DNA of 64,000 nucleotides from JBFWVR01 sp050246635 (GCA_050246635.1 JBFWVR010000007.1:124001-188000); one strand, 5' to 3'. Numbered from the stretch's first letter, positions 34,864 through 44,144 are shown. Notes: a model not told the origin generated them from the letters alone. Numbers and translations: made by a program.

Positions 34864-37317
34864 ATGCCCATGAGTTTCCTCTCCGATCTCCGCTTCGCGC
34901 TCCGCTCCCTCGCCCGCGTGAAGGGCCTGACGTTGACGGTGGTCCTCACCCTCGCCCTTGGCATCGGCGCCAACGCCGCGATCTTCACGGTCGTCGAGGG
35001 GGTGCTGCTGAAGCCGCTGAACAACCAGGACGAGGATCACCTCATCTACATCCGCCAGAGCGCACCCGGCATCGGGATGGAGAACACGACCTTCTCCGTG
35101 CCCGAGCTGCGCGACCTCCAGGCCCGCGTCACGTCCTTCACGGCCTTTGGCGACTTCTCCACCATCGAGTTCACGATGGTCGGGCTCGGCGACCCGCGGG
35201 TCGTCCGGGCCGGCGTCGTGGGAGGCACCTACTTCGAGGTGATGGGCCTGCGCCCCGTGCTCGGCCGCCTCCTCGGGCCGTCGGACGATGGGCCGAATGC
35301 CGATGGGGCGGTCGTGCTCACGCACCGGTTCTGGAGCGAGACGCTGAACGCCGACCCGGCCGTCATCGGCAAGACCGTCCGGCTCAGCGAACGCGCCGCC
35401 ACCATCGTCGGCGTCCTGCAGCCCACCGTGCCGTACCCCGCCGAAACCGAGATCATCGCCAACGTCGTCACCAGCCCGCACCACCTCGACGCGACAATGG
35501 TCGACGGGCGGGTGCACCGCATGACCGAGCTCTTCGGGCGGCTCGCCCCGGGCGCCGATCTCGAGACCGCGCGCGCCGAGCTGCGCGCGGCCCAGGGCGC
35601 CATCGTCGCCGAGTACCCCGAGGCCTACCCGAAGAACGCGGACTTCCGGATCAATGCGGTCCGGCTCCGGGACCAGATCACGGCGCCGGCCCGCACGGTG
35701 CTGCTCGTGCTGCTGGCGGCCTCCGCGTTGATCTTCGTCATCGCGTGCTCCAATGTCGCGAACCTGATTCTGGCGCGGTCGGTGCGGCGCGAGGGCGAGC
35801 TGGCCATCCGCGCGGCCCTTGGTGCCAGCCGGGCCGCCCTCCGGCGAACCCTGCTGGCGGAAAGTCTCGTGCTCTGCGGCGCCGGTGCCCTCCTGGGCGT
35901 GCTGATCGCCCGGCCCATGGTCGCGGTGCTCGCCCAGTACGCCTCCCGCTTCTCGGTGCGTGCGCTCGACCTGACGGTGGACAGCAGCCTCCTGTGGGTC
36001 GGCGTCGGCCTGGCGCTGGCGGCTGCCGTGCTGCTGGCCTTCGTGCCGCGCCTGCCCTCGGCGGAGTCCTCTGCGGGGCTCGGGCTGGCCAGTGGCAGCG
36101 TGCGTATCACGCCAGGCACGAACCGGCGCCTGCGGCTCTTCGCGATCACGCAGATAGCGGCGTCGTTCGTCCTGCTCGCCGGCGCGGGCATGCTCATCGT
36201 CGCGCTCGTGGCGCTGCAGTCGGCACCCACCGGCTTCAACATGCGCAACGTGCTGGCACTGCACGTGCCGGTGTCGTTCTACTGGCCCCCGGACCAGACG
36301 GCGGCGTTCTATCGCGACATCATGCGCCGGATCGAGGAGCTGCCCGGCGTCGAGCAGGTGGCCGTCGGCACCGCCGTGCCGTGGCGCGACGCCGGCGTCT
36401 TCGGGCCGGGATTCTCCTACTCGGTGGAGGGCTACGCGAAGGCGGACGGCGAGGACGACCCGCGAGCCCGCTTCCGCACGGTGTCGCCCGGCTTCTTCCA
36501 GGCGCTCGGCGTGCCGATCATTGCCGGCCGCGACTTCAACGACGACGACCGCAAGGACGGCGAGCCGGTGGTCATCGTGTCGGAGAGCGTCGCGCGGCGC
36601 ATGTTCGACACCGAGGGCGCGCTCAACCGCAAGCTGATGTGGACCGACCCCGTCATGGCCTTCATCGGCGTGAACACCGGCGGCCGCCGCATCGTCGGCG
36701 TCGCCGCGGACGTGGACGACGAGAACGTGGTGCCGGGACCGGCGATGACCGTCTATCACCCGCTGACGCAGGAGTTCGGCGGCGGCCGGCTGTTCGTGCA
36801 CGCGCAGGGCGACCCCTACGCGCTCGTGACGCCCATCACCAAGATCATCCGCGACCTCGCGCCCGATCAGCCCGTCGAGCGCGCCGCCACGCTCGAGGAC
36901 GTGCGGGCCGAGGTGCTCGCGCCGAATCGCCTGAATGCGCTCGTCTTCGGCGGCTTTGCCGGCGTGGCGTTGATGATTGCCGTCGTCGGCGTGGCGGGGG
37001 TGCTCGCGTTCTCCGTCAGCGCCCGCACGCGCGAGTTCGGCGTGCGCCTGGCCATCGGGTCGGCGCCCGGCCAGCTGCTGGCCGGCATCCTGCGTGAAGG
37101 CGCGGTCATCGCCGGGTTCGGCGTGGGTGTGGGCGTCGTCGGCGGCTTCGTCCTCGTGCGCGTCGTCGCGGCCTACCTCGGCGAGGTGCAGATTCCAGGG
37201 CTGCTGCCCATCCTGGCCGCCGGCGGCATCCTCATCAGCGCCGCCATCCTCGCGTCGCTCATGCCCGCCGCGAGAGCGTCACGTGTCGACGTCATGGAAG
37301 CTTTGAGATCTGAGTGA
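34864..37317 (+). CDS. ADOP-type duplicated ABC permease
   Basis: An 817-residue permease with two tandem MacB-type modules, each with a periplasmic domain and FtsX helices. The start (FLSDLRFALRSLARVKGLTL, then VLTLALGIGANAAIF) and end (SLMPAARASRVDVMEALRSE) are typical of the acidobacterial duplicated orphan permease family. No ATPase gene lies nearby, as expected for an 'orphan' permease; the transported substrate is unknown. Start: ATG 34864, with ATG 34870 as a good alternative. The stop codon is already part of a 9-nt repeat array. Confidence 0.92.
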   Translation: MPMSFLSDLRFALRSLARVKGLTLTVVLTLALGIGANAAIFTVVEGVLLKPLNNQDEDHLIYIRQSAPGIGMENTTFSVPELRDLQARVTSFTAFGDFSTIEFTMVGLGDPRVVRAGVVGGTYFEVMGLRPVLGRLLGPSDDGPNADGAVVLTHRFWSETLNADPAVIGKTVRLSERAATIVGVLQPTVPYPAETEIIANVVTSPHHLDATMVDGRVHRMTELFGRLAPGADLETARAELRAAQGAIVAEYPEAYPKNADFRINAVRLRDQITAPARTVLLVLLAASALIFVIACSNVANLILARSVRREGELAIRAALGASRAALRRTLLAESLVLCGAGALLGVLIARPMVAVLAQYASRFSVRALDLTVDSSLLWVGVGLALAAAVLLAFVPRLPSAESSAGLGLASGSVRITPGTNRRLRLFAITQIAASFVLLAGAGMLIVALVALQSAPTGFNMRNVLALHVPVSFYWPPDQTAAFYRDIMRRIEELPGVEQVAVGTAVPWRDAGVFGPGFSYSVEGYAKADGEDDPRARFRTVSPGFFQALGVPIIAGRDFNDDDRKDGEPVVIVSESVARRMFDTEGALNRKLMWTDPVMAFIGVNTGGRRIVGVAADVDDENVVPGPAMTVYHPLTQEFGGGRLFVHAQGDPYALVTPITKIIRDLAPDQPVERAATLEDVRAEVLAPNRLNALVFGGFAGVALMIAVVGVAGVLAFSVSARTREFGVRLAIGSAPGQLLAGILREGAVIAGFGVGVGVVGGFVLVRVVAAYLGEVQIPGLLPILAAGGILISAAILASLMPAARASRVDVMEALRSE

Positions 37318-37411
37318 TCTGGTGATTTGGTGATTTGGTGATCTGGTGATCTCGTGATCTGGTTCTGCCCTTCGTGCCCTTCGTGCCCTTCGGATCCTTC
37401 GTGCCCTTCGA
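37316..37411. repeat. Two abutting 9-nt arrays (TGATCTGG type, then CCCTTCGTG type)
   Basis: The first array (37316-37363) is built on GTGATCTGG/GTGATTTGG and begins within the TGA stop of the ADOP gene; it is the reverse complement of the unit at 1043-1098. Directly after it comes an array of CCCTTCGTG (37367-37411, about five copies), also found at 43243-43328. Together they fill the gap to the next gene. Confidence 0.9.
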
Positions 37412-37424
37412 CTAATCTCATCAC

Positions 37425-38447
37425 ATGCGCACACTCATCGTTGGCGCCGGTGTCCTTGGTGGTCTCATTGCCGCGCGACTCATTCACGCGGGCCATCCGG
37501 TCTCGCTCGCGACGCGCGACGCGCGGTCGGCCGAGGCCCTGAGGCACGCCGGACTGCGCGTGCGTGGGCTGGGGGGCGAAGTCACCGTGCGTGACGTGCC
37601 CGACGTCCACGCCGTCGATACCTACTTCGAGCGCGCCTCGTACGAGCTCGTGCTCATCGCGACGAAAGCCACCGCCGCGATCGATCTCGCCCCACGGCTC
37701 GTCGGGGCGCTCGCGGACGACGGCCTGCTGCTGCCGATCCAGAACGGCGGCGTGTCGCAGTTGCTGGACGAGGCGATTCCCGGCGGGCGGGTCCTTGGAG
37801 GCCTCTCGAATCTCGGCGCGACGATGCATGCGCCCGGTGACTACGAACAGAAGAACGCGGGCCACCTGTTGATCGGGGAGGTGGCCGGCGGGACGAGCGA
37901 ACGTGCCGGACGCGTGCAGGCGTGGCTGGGGCAGGGGGTCGAGGTCCGCGTGACGCCGAACCTCGCGGGTGCCGTCTGGTCGAAGCTGCTGATCAACTGC
38001 GCTGTCACGACGCTTGGCGCGCTGGCCGGATGCCCGATGCGGGAGTACATCCAGGCACCCGGCGCCAAGGACCTCTTCAACCGCACCTACGACGAGGGTT
38101 TGACCGTGGCCCTCGCGTCGGGCGCGACACCGGTGAAGATGGTGGTCGATCCCGTGCCACCCGGCTGGGACGGCCACAGCGTGCCGGGCGAGGCCCACGA
38201 CGCATGGCTCGATGCCGTGATGCAGCCGTACGGCGGCCTCAAGCCCTCGATGCTGCAGGACATCGAGCGTGGCCGTGCGACCGAGATCGACTTCATCAAC
38301 GGCTTCGTGGTCGAGACCGGCCAGCGGGCAGGCGTCGCGACGCCGGTGAACGCGGCGATCGTGGAGGCAATCCACGCGATCGAGCGGGGGGAGACGGCGC
38401 CGGGACTGGCGCGGCTGGAGGAGGTTGGGAGGGCCGCCGGTTCGTAG
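37425..38447 (+). CDS. Ketopantoate reductase-family protein
   Basis: A 340-residue NADPH-dependent reductase of the PanE/ApbA fold. The dinucleotide motif GAGVLGGLIAARL is at the N-terminus, the conserved KA of LIATKA is around residue 84, and the catalytic-helix lysine lies in WSKLLINCAVTTLGAL. PanE reduces 2-dehydropantoate to pantoate for coenzyme A synthesis. The protein is longer than E. coli PanE (303), so a paralogue acting on another 2-oxo acid is possible. Confidence 0.82.
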   Translation: MRTLIVGAGVLGGLIAARLIHAGHPVSLATRDARSAEALRHAGLRVRGLGGEVTVRDVPDVHAVDTYFERASYELVLIATKATAAIDLAPRLVGALADDGLLLPIQNGGVSQLLDEAIPGGRVLGGLSNLGATMHAPGDYEQKNAGHLLIGEVAGGTSERAGRVQAWLGQGVEVRVTPNLAGAVWSKLLINCAVTTLGALAGCPMREYIQAPGAKDLFNRTYDEGLTVALASGATPVKMVVDPVPPGWDGHSVPGEAHDAWLDAVMQPYGGLKPSMLQDIERGRATEIDFINGFVVETGQRAGVATPVNAAIVEAIHAIERGETAPGLARLEEVGRAAGS

Positions 38448-38458
38448 ACCGCCGGCCC
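38431..38458. terminator. Hairpin terminator with the panE-like stop codon in its loop
   Basis: GGGCCGCCGGT (38431-38441) pairs with ACCGCCGGCCC (38448-38458), an 11-bp stem with one C-C mismatch. The 6-nt loop contains the TAG stop of the reductase gene. It lies between converging genes and has the same layout as the hairpin at the end of icd. Confidence 0.6.
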
Positions 38459-38472
38459 CGGTGTTCCCGACC

Positions 38473-38985
38473 CTAGCGCCCTTCGACGAGGCCGCGCACG
38501 GCCTCGGTGATGTCCTTCTCCTCCACCGGGCCTTCGATGTGCTTCACGACGTTCCCCTTGCGATCCACCAGGTACGTGGTGGGGAAGGCGAAGATGGCGT
38601 CGTACTCGTCAGCGAACTGCGTGGACGAGAGCAGGATCGGGAAGTTCACCGGCTGCTTCTTCCCGTCGAGCTCGAACAGGTTCTTCTGCAGCCACGGCTT
38701 CACGACCTCCGCGCCCTCGTCATCCACGGAGATGCCGAGCACGGTGAAACCCTTCGGGCCGTAGGTCTTCTGCAGGTCCATGAGGACCGGAATCTCGACC
38801 TTGCACGGGATGCACCAGGTTGCCCAGAAGTTGACGAGCACGACCGTGCCGCGCAGGTCCTTCAGGGCCACGGTCTTGCCGTCGAGCGTCTTCAGCGAGA
38901 AGTCCTTCGCCGGCCCCTGGGCCGCCGCCTGCCCCACGAAGAGGCCCGCCACGAGAAGCGCCACGAGGGCGATTGGTCTGGTCAT
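38473..38985 (-). CDS. TlpA-like thiol-disulfide oxidoreductase
   Basis: A 170-residue exported protein. A signal peptide (IALVALLVAGLFVGQAAA) is followed by an AhpC/TSA-Redoxin-type thioredoxin domain with active-site Cys58 and Cys61 (FWATWCIPC) and the cis-Pro region FPTTYLVD. TlpA/ResA proteins reduce disulfides in the periplasm, for example in cytochrome c maturation. The ATG at 38985 fits the signal peptide. Confidence 0.92.
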   Translation of the reverse strand: MTRPIALVALLVAGLFVGQAAAQGPAKDFSLKTLDGKTVALKDLRGTVVLVNFWATWCIPCKVEIPVLMDLQKTYGPKGFTVLGISVDDEGAEVVKPWLQKNLFELDGKKQPVNFPILLSSTQFADEYDAIFAFPTTYLVDRKGNVVKHIEGPVEEKDITEAVRGLVEGR

Positions 38986-39084
38986 GATGCAGTTCAGTCT
39001 CCCGGAAAGCGCCGCCCCGCCGCAAGGGGCCACCTGAGCACTACGGACGGATCGTGGACAGAGTTACACCAACCCGAAATGCCG

Positions 39085-39240
39085 TCACAGAGGCACGGAG
39101 ACACGGAGGCACGGGGGCAACCAGTCCGAATTTGACTGCGGAATTCCGGGGCGGCGCCCGCCCCCCGGTCCCTCCGTGTCTCCGCGTCCTCCGTGCCTCC
39201 GTGTTCCAACCTCTTTTCGTCTTCGTGTCTTTGTGGCCCG
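39085..39240. repeat. 9-nt repeat arms in inverted order (GGAGACACG ... CGTGTCTCC)
   Basis: In the 293-nt divergent gap, a short array of the ACACGGAGG unit (39090-39116) is followed after about 55 nt by its inverted form, CTCCGTGTCTCCGCGTCC and onward (39172-39240). The two arms could fold into a long imperfect hairpin. The same arrangement occurs at 54399-54485 and 61545-61735. Confidence 0.75.
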
Positions 39241-39278
39241 TCCGTTCTCCCGCCCTCCACCGGCACTAGAATGCGCCC

Positions 39279-40955
39279 ATGAAGCGCCATGTCGTCCTTG
39301 CGGCCCTGGTGATCGTCGTCTCGGCATTCGCCGCGCCCGTCGCGTGGCAGCAGGAGCCCACCTACGATCTGCTCATCCGCGGCGGCCGTGTCATGGACGG
39401 GACCGGCAACCCCTGGTTCCCCGCGGATGTCGCCGTGAAGGACGGCCGGATCGCGGCCGTCGGCCGGCTCGACGACGCGACCGCGACGCATGTCATCGAC
39501 GCCACCGGCAAGTACGTCACGCCGGGATTCATCGACATCCACTCGCACGCGGACGATGGGGCGCGGGCGGAGGGTGGGTTCCGGGACGTCGACCCCAAGC
39601 GGCGTGCGGCGCCGAACCTCGTGTCGCAGGGCATCACGACGGTCGTAGTCAACCAGGACGGCCGCTCCCCGTGGCCCATCTCGGACCAGCGGGCGCTGAT
39701 CGAGAAGCACGGGATCGGCCCGAACACGCTGATGCTGGTGGGCCACGGCACGATCCGGCGCATCGCGATGGGCGCGGATGTCGAGCGGCCGGCGACAGCC
39801 GCGGAAATCGTGCGGATGCGCGAGCTGCTCCGGCAGGGCCTCGCGGAGGGGGCTGTCGGCCTCTCCGCTGGTCTCGAGTACGAGCCCGGACGCTGGAGCA
39901 CGACGCCGGAGCTCGTCGAGGTCGCAAAGGAGCTCGTGCCCGCGCAGGGCATCTACATCTCGCACGAGCGCAGCGAGGGCAGCGACCCGTTGTGGTACGT
40001 CCCGAGCCAGGACGGCCCGGGTCCACCAACGCTGCTCGACGCCGTGGCAGAGACGATCGAGATTGGCGAGAAGACCGGCGCGCGTGTCGTCGCCTCGCAC
40101 CTGAAGGCGAAGGGGGAAGGCTACTGGGGATCGAGCGTCGCGGCGGTGGGTCTCATCCAGCGGGCGCGTGACCGCGGCGTGGATGTCTGGGCGGATCAGT
40201 ACCCGTATCCCACGAGCGGCACCGACGGCTCCACGGTCCTGATCCCGGCGTGGGCGACACGCGCGCCGACCGATGATGGCCGCGCGGCGGTGCTGAAGCG
40301 CATGCTGGGGGAAGCGGAGCTGGAGAAGAAGATCCGCGGGGACATCAGCCACGAGATCGCCCGCCGCGGTGGCGCTGCGAACATCGTCGTCTACGACTAC
40401 ACGGACAAGACGCTGTACGGCCGCACGCTGCAGGACATCGCGCACGACTGGAAGCTGGATCCGGTGGACGCGGCCATCCGCATCCAGATGGAGGGGCTGC
40501 CCGGCCGCCGCGGCGGCGCGCGCATGCGCGGCTTCTCGATGTCGGAGGACGACCTCGAGTTCATCGCGAAGCAGCCGTGGGTGGCGACGTCCACGGATGC
40601 CGGCATCGCGCTGCCGGGCGACGGTCCCGCGACGCATGCGCGGTTCTACGGCAGTTTTCCCCGCAAGATCCGCCACTACGCACTCGACCGCGGCGCGATC
40701 ACGCTCGAAGCCGCGATTCGCGCCTCCACGTCGCTGCCCGCCCAGATCATGCGCCTGCAGGATCGCGGACTCATACGCGAGGGCTTCGCCGCCGATCTCG
40801 TCGTGCTCGACCTGGCAGAGTTGAAGGACACGGCGACGTTTTTCGACCCACACCAGTACGCCGAGGGCGTGGATTACGTGTTCGTCAACGGCACTGCCGT
40901 GATCGACGACACGGCGCTCACGTTCGCGCTGGCCGGCAAGGTCATCTCTCGCTGA
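39279..40955 (+). CDS. Exported D-aminoacylase/N-acyl-D-amino-acid deacylase-type amidohydrolase
   Basis: A 558-residue protein with a signal peptide (VVLAALVIVVSAFAAPVA). An amidohydrolase fold follows: YDLLIRGGRVMDGTGNPWF, the first metal pair in TPGFIDIHSHADDG, IYISHERSEG, and ARVVASHLKAKG. The end (REGFAADLVVLDL, then YVFVNG) is the usual small beta domain. Members remove N-acyl groups from D-amino acids; some are dihydropyrimidinase-like, so the substrate is uncertain. Confidence 0.88.
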   Translation: MKRHVVLAALVIVVSAFAAPVAWQQEPTYDLLIRGGRVMDGTGNPWFPADVAVKDGRIAAVGRLDDATATHVIDATGKYVTPGFIDIHSHADDGARAEGGFRDVDPKRRAAPNLVSQGITTVVVNQDGRSPWPISDQRALIEKHGIGPNTLMLVGHGTIRRIAMGADVERPATAAEIVRMRELLRQGLAEGAVGLSAGLEYEPGRWSTTPELVEVAKELVPAQGIYISHERSEGSDPLWYVPSQDGPGPPTLLDAVAETIEIGEKTGARVVASHLKAKGEGYWGSSVAAVGLIQRARDRGVDVWADQYPYPTSGTDGSTVLIPAWATRAPTDDGRAAVLKRMLGEAELEKKIRGDISHEIARRGGAANIVVYDYTDKTLYGRTLQDIAHDWKLDPVDAAIRIQMEGLPGRRGGARMRGFSMSEDDLEFIAKQPWVATSTDAGIALPGDGPATHARFYGSFPRKIRHYALDRGAITLEAAIRASTSLPAQIMRLQDRGLIREGFAADLVVLDLAELKDTATFFDPHQYAEGVDYVFVNGTAVIDDTALTFALAGKVISR

Positions 40956-41188
40956 AAGCCAGCCACGAAGCAGACGAAGGAAGACCGCCACTTTCTCCAT
41001 GGGTCGGTCTAGCCCGTCCGCCCCGCTCACCCTCCGAGCATGTGCGAGTACTTCACGATGAACGCACGCTGGAGCGAGAGCGGGAACGAGGGGCGGAGGT
41101 CGAGTTGCGGGACACGTTCCACGTCGGCGAGATCGTGACCTGGCAGTGACCACACGGAACCACATGAGGATACAATTGTGGACAGATT
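40956..41188. other. Intergenic region without a recognised gene
   Basis: It begins with a short CCACGAAGC-type repeat at 40963-40985. The rest includes a minus-strand reading frame ending at 41027 with LRPSFPLSLQRAFIVKYSHM, which may be a remnant of a lost gene but is too short to name. A TACAAT (41171-41176) 13 nt before the antitoxin ATG could be its -10 element. Confidence 0.4.
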
Positions 41189-41695
41189 ATGGGGTACCAA
41201 GTGTCTGTTGGCGTGCGGGAGCTGAAGGCGCACCTGAGTCGCTACCTGGCGCGCGCTCGTGCTGGTCAGTCCATCGTCGTGACGGATCGCGGTCAGCCAA
41301 TTGCCGTCATCGGACCGGTGGACAGCGATGTCGTCCTGCGTGAGCCGGCAGAACCGTGGGGAGCCGACGATGTGGCGCCCGTCGGGGACGAGGCTGCATC
41401 GCGTCTCGTGGAGACGGGGATCAGGGACCTCAAGGCCAACCTGAGTCGCTATATCCGGCGGGTCGAGCAAGGAGAGCAGGTCGCCGTGACCTCGCACGGC
41501 CGAATCGTGGCGGAGCTGGTGCCGCCCGGCACAGGTCAGACGCGGCGTCCGCGTAGCCGGTGGGACGAGCTGATTGCGGCCGGCGTCCTCCGGCCGCCGG
41601 TGGACGACGGGGATCCGTTCGAGCACCGGCCCGAGCTCCTCCTCCCGCGAGGAACAGCCGCCGCGCTGATCGATCAGGACCGTGGCGAAGGGTAG
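41189..41695 (+). CDS. Double-domain Phd/YefM-type antitoxin
   Basis: A 168-residue protein containing two copies of the Phd/YefM DNA-binding fold. Residues 6-44 (VGVRELKAHLSRYLARARAG and VVTDRGQPIAVI) and residues about 76-114 (TGIRDLKANLSRYIRRVEQG and VTSHGRIVAELV) are clearly homologous to each other. The C-terminal tail (WDELIAAGVLRPP to the end) is the part expected to wrap and block the toxin. Single-domain members are about 80 residues, so this is a tandem fusion. It overlaps the PIN toxin gene by 14 nt. Confidence 0.85.
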   Translation: MGYQVSVGVRELKAHLSRYLARARAGQSIVVTDRGQPIAVIGPVDSDVVLREPAEPWGADDVAPVGDEAASRLVETGIRDLKANLSRYIRRVEQGEQVAVTSHGRIVAELVPPGTGQTRRPRSRWDELIAAGVLRPPVDDGDPFEHRPELLLPRGTAAALIDQDRGEG

Positions 41696-42170
41696 AAGAA
41701 AGGCCCGGCAGCCCGGCCAGGCCGCCGGGACAAAGGCACCGGCCTCCGCTCACGCGGCCGTCCGATACATCGAATCGAGTGCACTCGTGGCCTGGCTGCT
41801 GGAGGGCGACAGCGCCGTCGTCAGACCGCGGTTCTCAGGTACCCGGCTGGTGACGTCTGCTCTCACGTCCGCCGAGGCCGCCAGGGCGATCGTCCGGGCG
41901 CGCACGGCGAACCGTGTCTCGCAGGCACAGGTGCATGAAGCGACGCTCGCCCTCCAGCGCTTCTGGCGCCGCTGTCACGTCATGGCTGTGGACGACGCCG
42001 TGCTCGCGAGGGCCGGTCGGCCGTTCCCGGTGGAGCCGGTCCGCACGCTCGACGCGGTCCACCTCGCGACGGCCGAAAGGCTCGCCGACACGCCCGAGCT
42101 CGTGACCGTCGTGACGCGCGACGAGCGGGTCCGCGCCAACGCGCTCGCGCTCGGGTTCGCCGTCGAGTAG
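41682..42170 (+). CDS. VapC-like PIN-domain toxin
   Basis: A 162-residue protein. After a basic, repeat-free N-terminal extension of about 27 residues, the PIN domain begins at YIESSALVAWLLEGD. Acidic residues at the metal site are Glu31 (where Asp is usual), Glu65 (TSAEAAR), Asp124 (TLDAVHLATA) and Asp147 (VTRDERV). PIN toxins cleave tRNA or rRNA; the upstream Phd-type protein is the likely antitoxin. The start is GTG at 41682, overlapping the antitoxin gene. The Asp-to-Glu change may weaken catalysis. Confidence 0.85.
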   Translation: MAKGRRKARQPGQAAGTKAPASAHAAVRYIESSALVAWLLEGDSAVVRPRFSGTRLVTSALTSAEAARAIVRARTANRVSQAQVHEATLALQRFWRRCHVMAVDDAVLARAGRPFPVEPVRTLDAVHLATAERLADTPELVTVVTRDERVRANALALGFAVE

Positions 42171-42173
42171 CCC

Positions 42174-43193
42174 TTACTCCAGCCGGCGCTTCGTCGTCTC
42201 GAGCGCGGACTCGATGCCGTCCTTCGCGCCGTTCCGGACACGCGAGCGGATCAGGCGGCCGACGAAGCCAGACAGGCCGTCCGAGCGGCTCCGGCTCACC
42301 GTCACCAGGTAGAACCCGGGGCCGCGCGACGGATCCTCGACGAGCACACGCAGCTCCAGCGCCGTCCAGAAGTAGTGACTGGCGTAGAGCTGCTTGACCG
42401 CCACCACCGCGCCGCCAGGCAGTGGCTGCATCACGACGTGGTTGATGCGCACGGTCGCCTTCAGGCCGAACTGCACGGCCTGCCAGTACAAGAACGACTG
42501 GGCACCGGGGAGCTGGGCGCGCGGGAATTCGAGGAGATAGCGTTGGAGGTCGGGCAACGCGCGCGTGAGCGTTGGCATCCGTTCGATGAGCGACTTGAAC
42601 TCGTCGGCCACGAACGTCGGGTGTTCCTGGTCGCGGTAGATTGCCAGGGACGCGTTGCCACCCGCCAGGTAGCCCGTCACGAACCCGAGGGACATCCGCC
42701 GGGCCAGCTCGCTGGCCTGCTCCCCCGCCGCTGGTGACGTCCAGTCGACCTCGGACTGGAACTGCTTCAGCGACTCCGCGCTCAGCTTGATCGCGCAGTC
42801 GCCCACCTTGCACTTCCTGAGCTCGTCGATGTCCTCAGCCGTGAACTGCATCGCGGCGAAGTCGGCCAGCTTCGGCGGCCGTGAGATCTTCTTCGTGACC
42901 AGGAAGCCCTTGCCCTGCTCGAAGCGCTCGATGTCGGCCACCGTGTCGAGGTACTTCTGCACGGACGCACGGATCCAGACCGCCCCGAACACCGCCACCT
43001 CGCGCGCTGGATCGGAGTCGAGCAGCTTCGTGACCACCGCGCCGCTCCGGAGGCTGGACAGCTCGGACGGCGACAGCGCCGCGCCGCTCCGGAGGTATGC
43101 GTTCAGCGGCTCGGGAAACGACGGCGCCTGCGTGGCCACGGGGGCGAAGGAGAGGGCGACGAGCCCGGCGACGACCAGCGCTGATCGGATCAT
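42174..43193 (-). CDS. Exported protein of unknown function
   Basis: A 339-residue protein with a signal peptide (IRSALVVAGLVALSFAPVATQ). I recognise no family. Visible features are two Cys near residue 130 (LRKCKVGDCAIKLSAES), SLGFVTGYLAGGNASLAIY, and a C-terminal basic segment (LIRSRVRNGAKDGIESALE). The end meets the PIN toxin gene with only a 3-nt gap. It lies downstream of the S51 peptidase gene on the same strand, separated by repeats. Similar 'hypothetical' exported proteins are common in acidobacteria. Confidence 0.7.
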   Translation of the reverse strand: MIRSALVVAGLVALSFAPVATQAPSFPEPLNAYLRSGAALSPSELSSLRSGAVVTKLLDSDPAREVAVFGAVWIRASVQKYLDTVADIERFEQGKGFLVTKKISRPPKLADFAAMQFTAEDIDELRKCKVGDCAIKLSAESLKQFQSEVDWTSPAAGEQASELARRMSLGFVTGYLAGGNASLAIYRDQEHPTFVADEFKSLIERMPTLTRALPDLQRYLLEFPRAQLPGAQSFLYWQAVQFGLKATVRINHVVMQPLPGGAVVAVKQLYASHYFWTALELRVLVEDPSRGPGFYLVTVSRSRSDGLSGFVGRLIRSRVRNGAKDGIESALETTKRRLE

Positions 43194-43215
43194 CGGCGAC
43201 GTCTCCTGCTCTCCC

Positions 43216-43328
43216 GGAAATGGGGACAGTCCCCACTCCCCCCTTCGTGCCCTTGGCCCCCAAGTGTCCATGGGGCCACCCCGAGCGAAGTCGAGGGGTC
43301 GTGCCCTTCGTGCCCTTCGTGCCCTTCG
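43216..43328. repeat. REP-like palindrome followed by a CCCTTCGTG array
   Basis: GGAAATGGGGACAGTCCCCACT (in two parts, 43216-43237) is another GGGGACAGTCCCC palindrome. It is followed by CCCTTCGTG 9-nt units at 43243-43328, broken by a GC-rich 50-nt stretch. It fills the gap between two minus-strand genes. Confidence 0.8.
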
Positions 43329-44138
43329 CTAAGAGATCATTTCCGGCTCCATCACCCGCTCGTTGATCATCCCGTTCACCATGCTGACGTAGTACACCTT
43401 CGCGCCCTCCCGAGCCGAGACGACCCGCTTCACCTCGTTGTCCTCGAAGTAGATGCCGGCGTCGTTGTCGCAGGCGTAGCCGGGCTGCATCTCGCCCGAC
43501 GCGATCAGCTTCTGGTACAGCGGACGGCGGCCGGGCTCCGCGTCGTAGTGCGGCGAGTGGCTGCCCTTGATGAAGCCCAGGCACTTCACGATCGACAGCT
43601 CCTTCGGCCGCGAGTCGGTCGTGCCTTCATCGAACCAGCACAACGATCCCGCGCTCGCGCCGCCGAGGATGATGCCGCGCTCCCACGCCTCGCGCAGCAC
43701 CGCATCGATCCCCTGCGCCTTCCAGATGGCCTGCTGGTTCAGGGTGTTCCCGCCCGACACGACGATGCCGTCCATGGAGAGGAAGACCTCCTCCCAGCTC
43801 TGGTCCTGGCGGGTGGACGCGATGAAGCTGTTCTGCACGTGTGGCTCGACGTTGAGCGGCGCGCAGCTCTCGTAGAAGCGCAGGTTGCCCTGCGGCGAGT
43901 CGGCCGAGGCCGTCGGCAGGTAGCAGATGCGCGGGCGCGGCTTGCCGGTGAGCTCCGCCATGTAGCGGATGAACACGGTGTTGAAGCCACCCCCGGCGAT
44001 GAGGATGCGGCGGCCCTTCCGCTGCGCCTGTGCGCCGATCTCGGCGGCCGCGGCTTCCGATCCGCCGGCGACGCCGCTGCCGGCCGCGAGGCCGACCCCA
44101 CCCAACACGGACGAGACGATGAACTCCCTGCGTTTCAT
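43329..44138 (-). CDS. Peptidase S51 (cyanophycinase-like) exported protein
   Basis: A 269-residue protein with a Tat-type leader (KRREFIVSSVLGGVGLAAG). The S51 fold has the nucleophile Ser162 in the GASAG elbow (GIILGGASAGSLCWF), with a preceding ICYLPTAS strand and the GGNTLNQQAIWK loop. S51 includes dipeptidase E and cyanophycinase. It lies 6 nt after the PEBP-like gene on the same strand, so they may be cotranscribed. Confidence 0.85.
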   Translation of the reverse strand: MKRREFIVSSVLGGVGLAAGSGVAGGSEAAAAEIGAQAQRKGRRILIAGGGFNTVFIRYMAELTGKPRPRICYLPTASADSPQGNLRFYESCAPLNVEPHVQNSFIASTRQDQSWEEVFLSMDGIVVSGGNTLNQQAIWKAQGIDAVLREAWERGIILGGASAGSLCWFDEGTTDSRPKELSIVKCLGFIKGSHSPHYDAEPGRRPLYQKLIASGEMQPGYACDNDAGIYFEDNEVKRVVSAREGAKVYYVSMVNGMINERVMEPEMIS

Positions 44139-44144
44139 GGCGGG

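Noticed and set aside
34723..36801. A 692-codon minus-strand frame opposite the ADOP permease
   Set aside because: Antisense shadow without any domain.
41027..41150. Minus-strand tail ending LRPSFPLSLQRAFIVKYSHM
   Set aside because: It looks protein-like, but it is under 40 residues, has no start, and matches no family I can name; mentioned only as a possible remnant.
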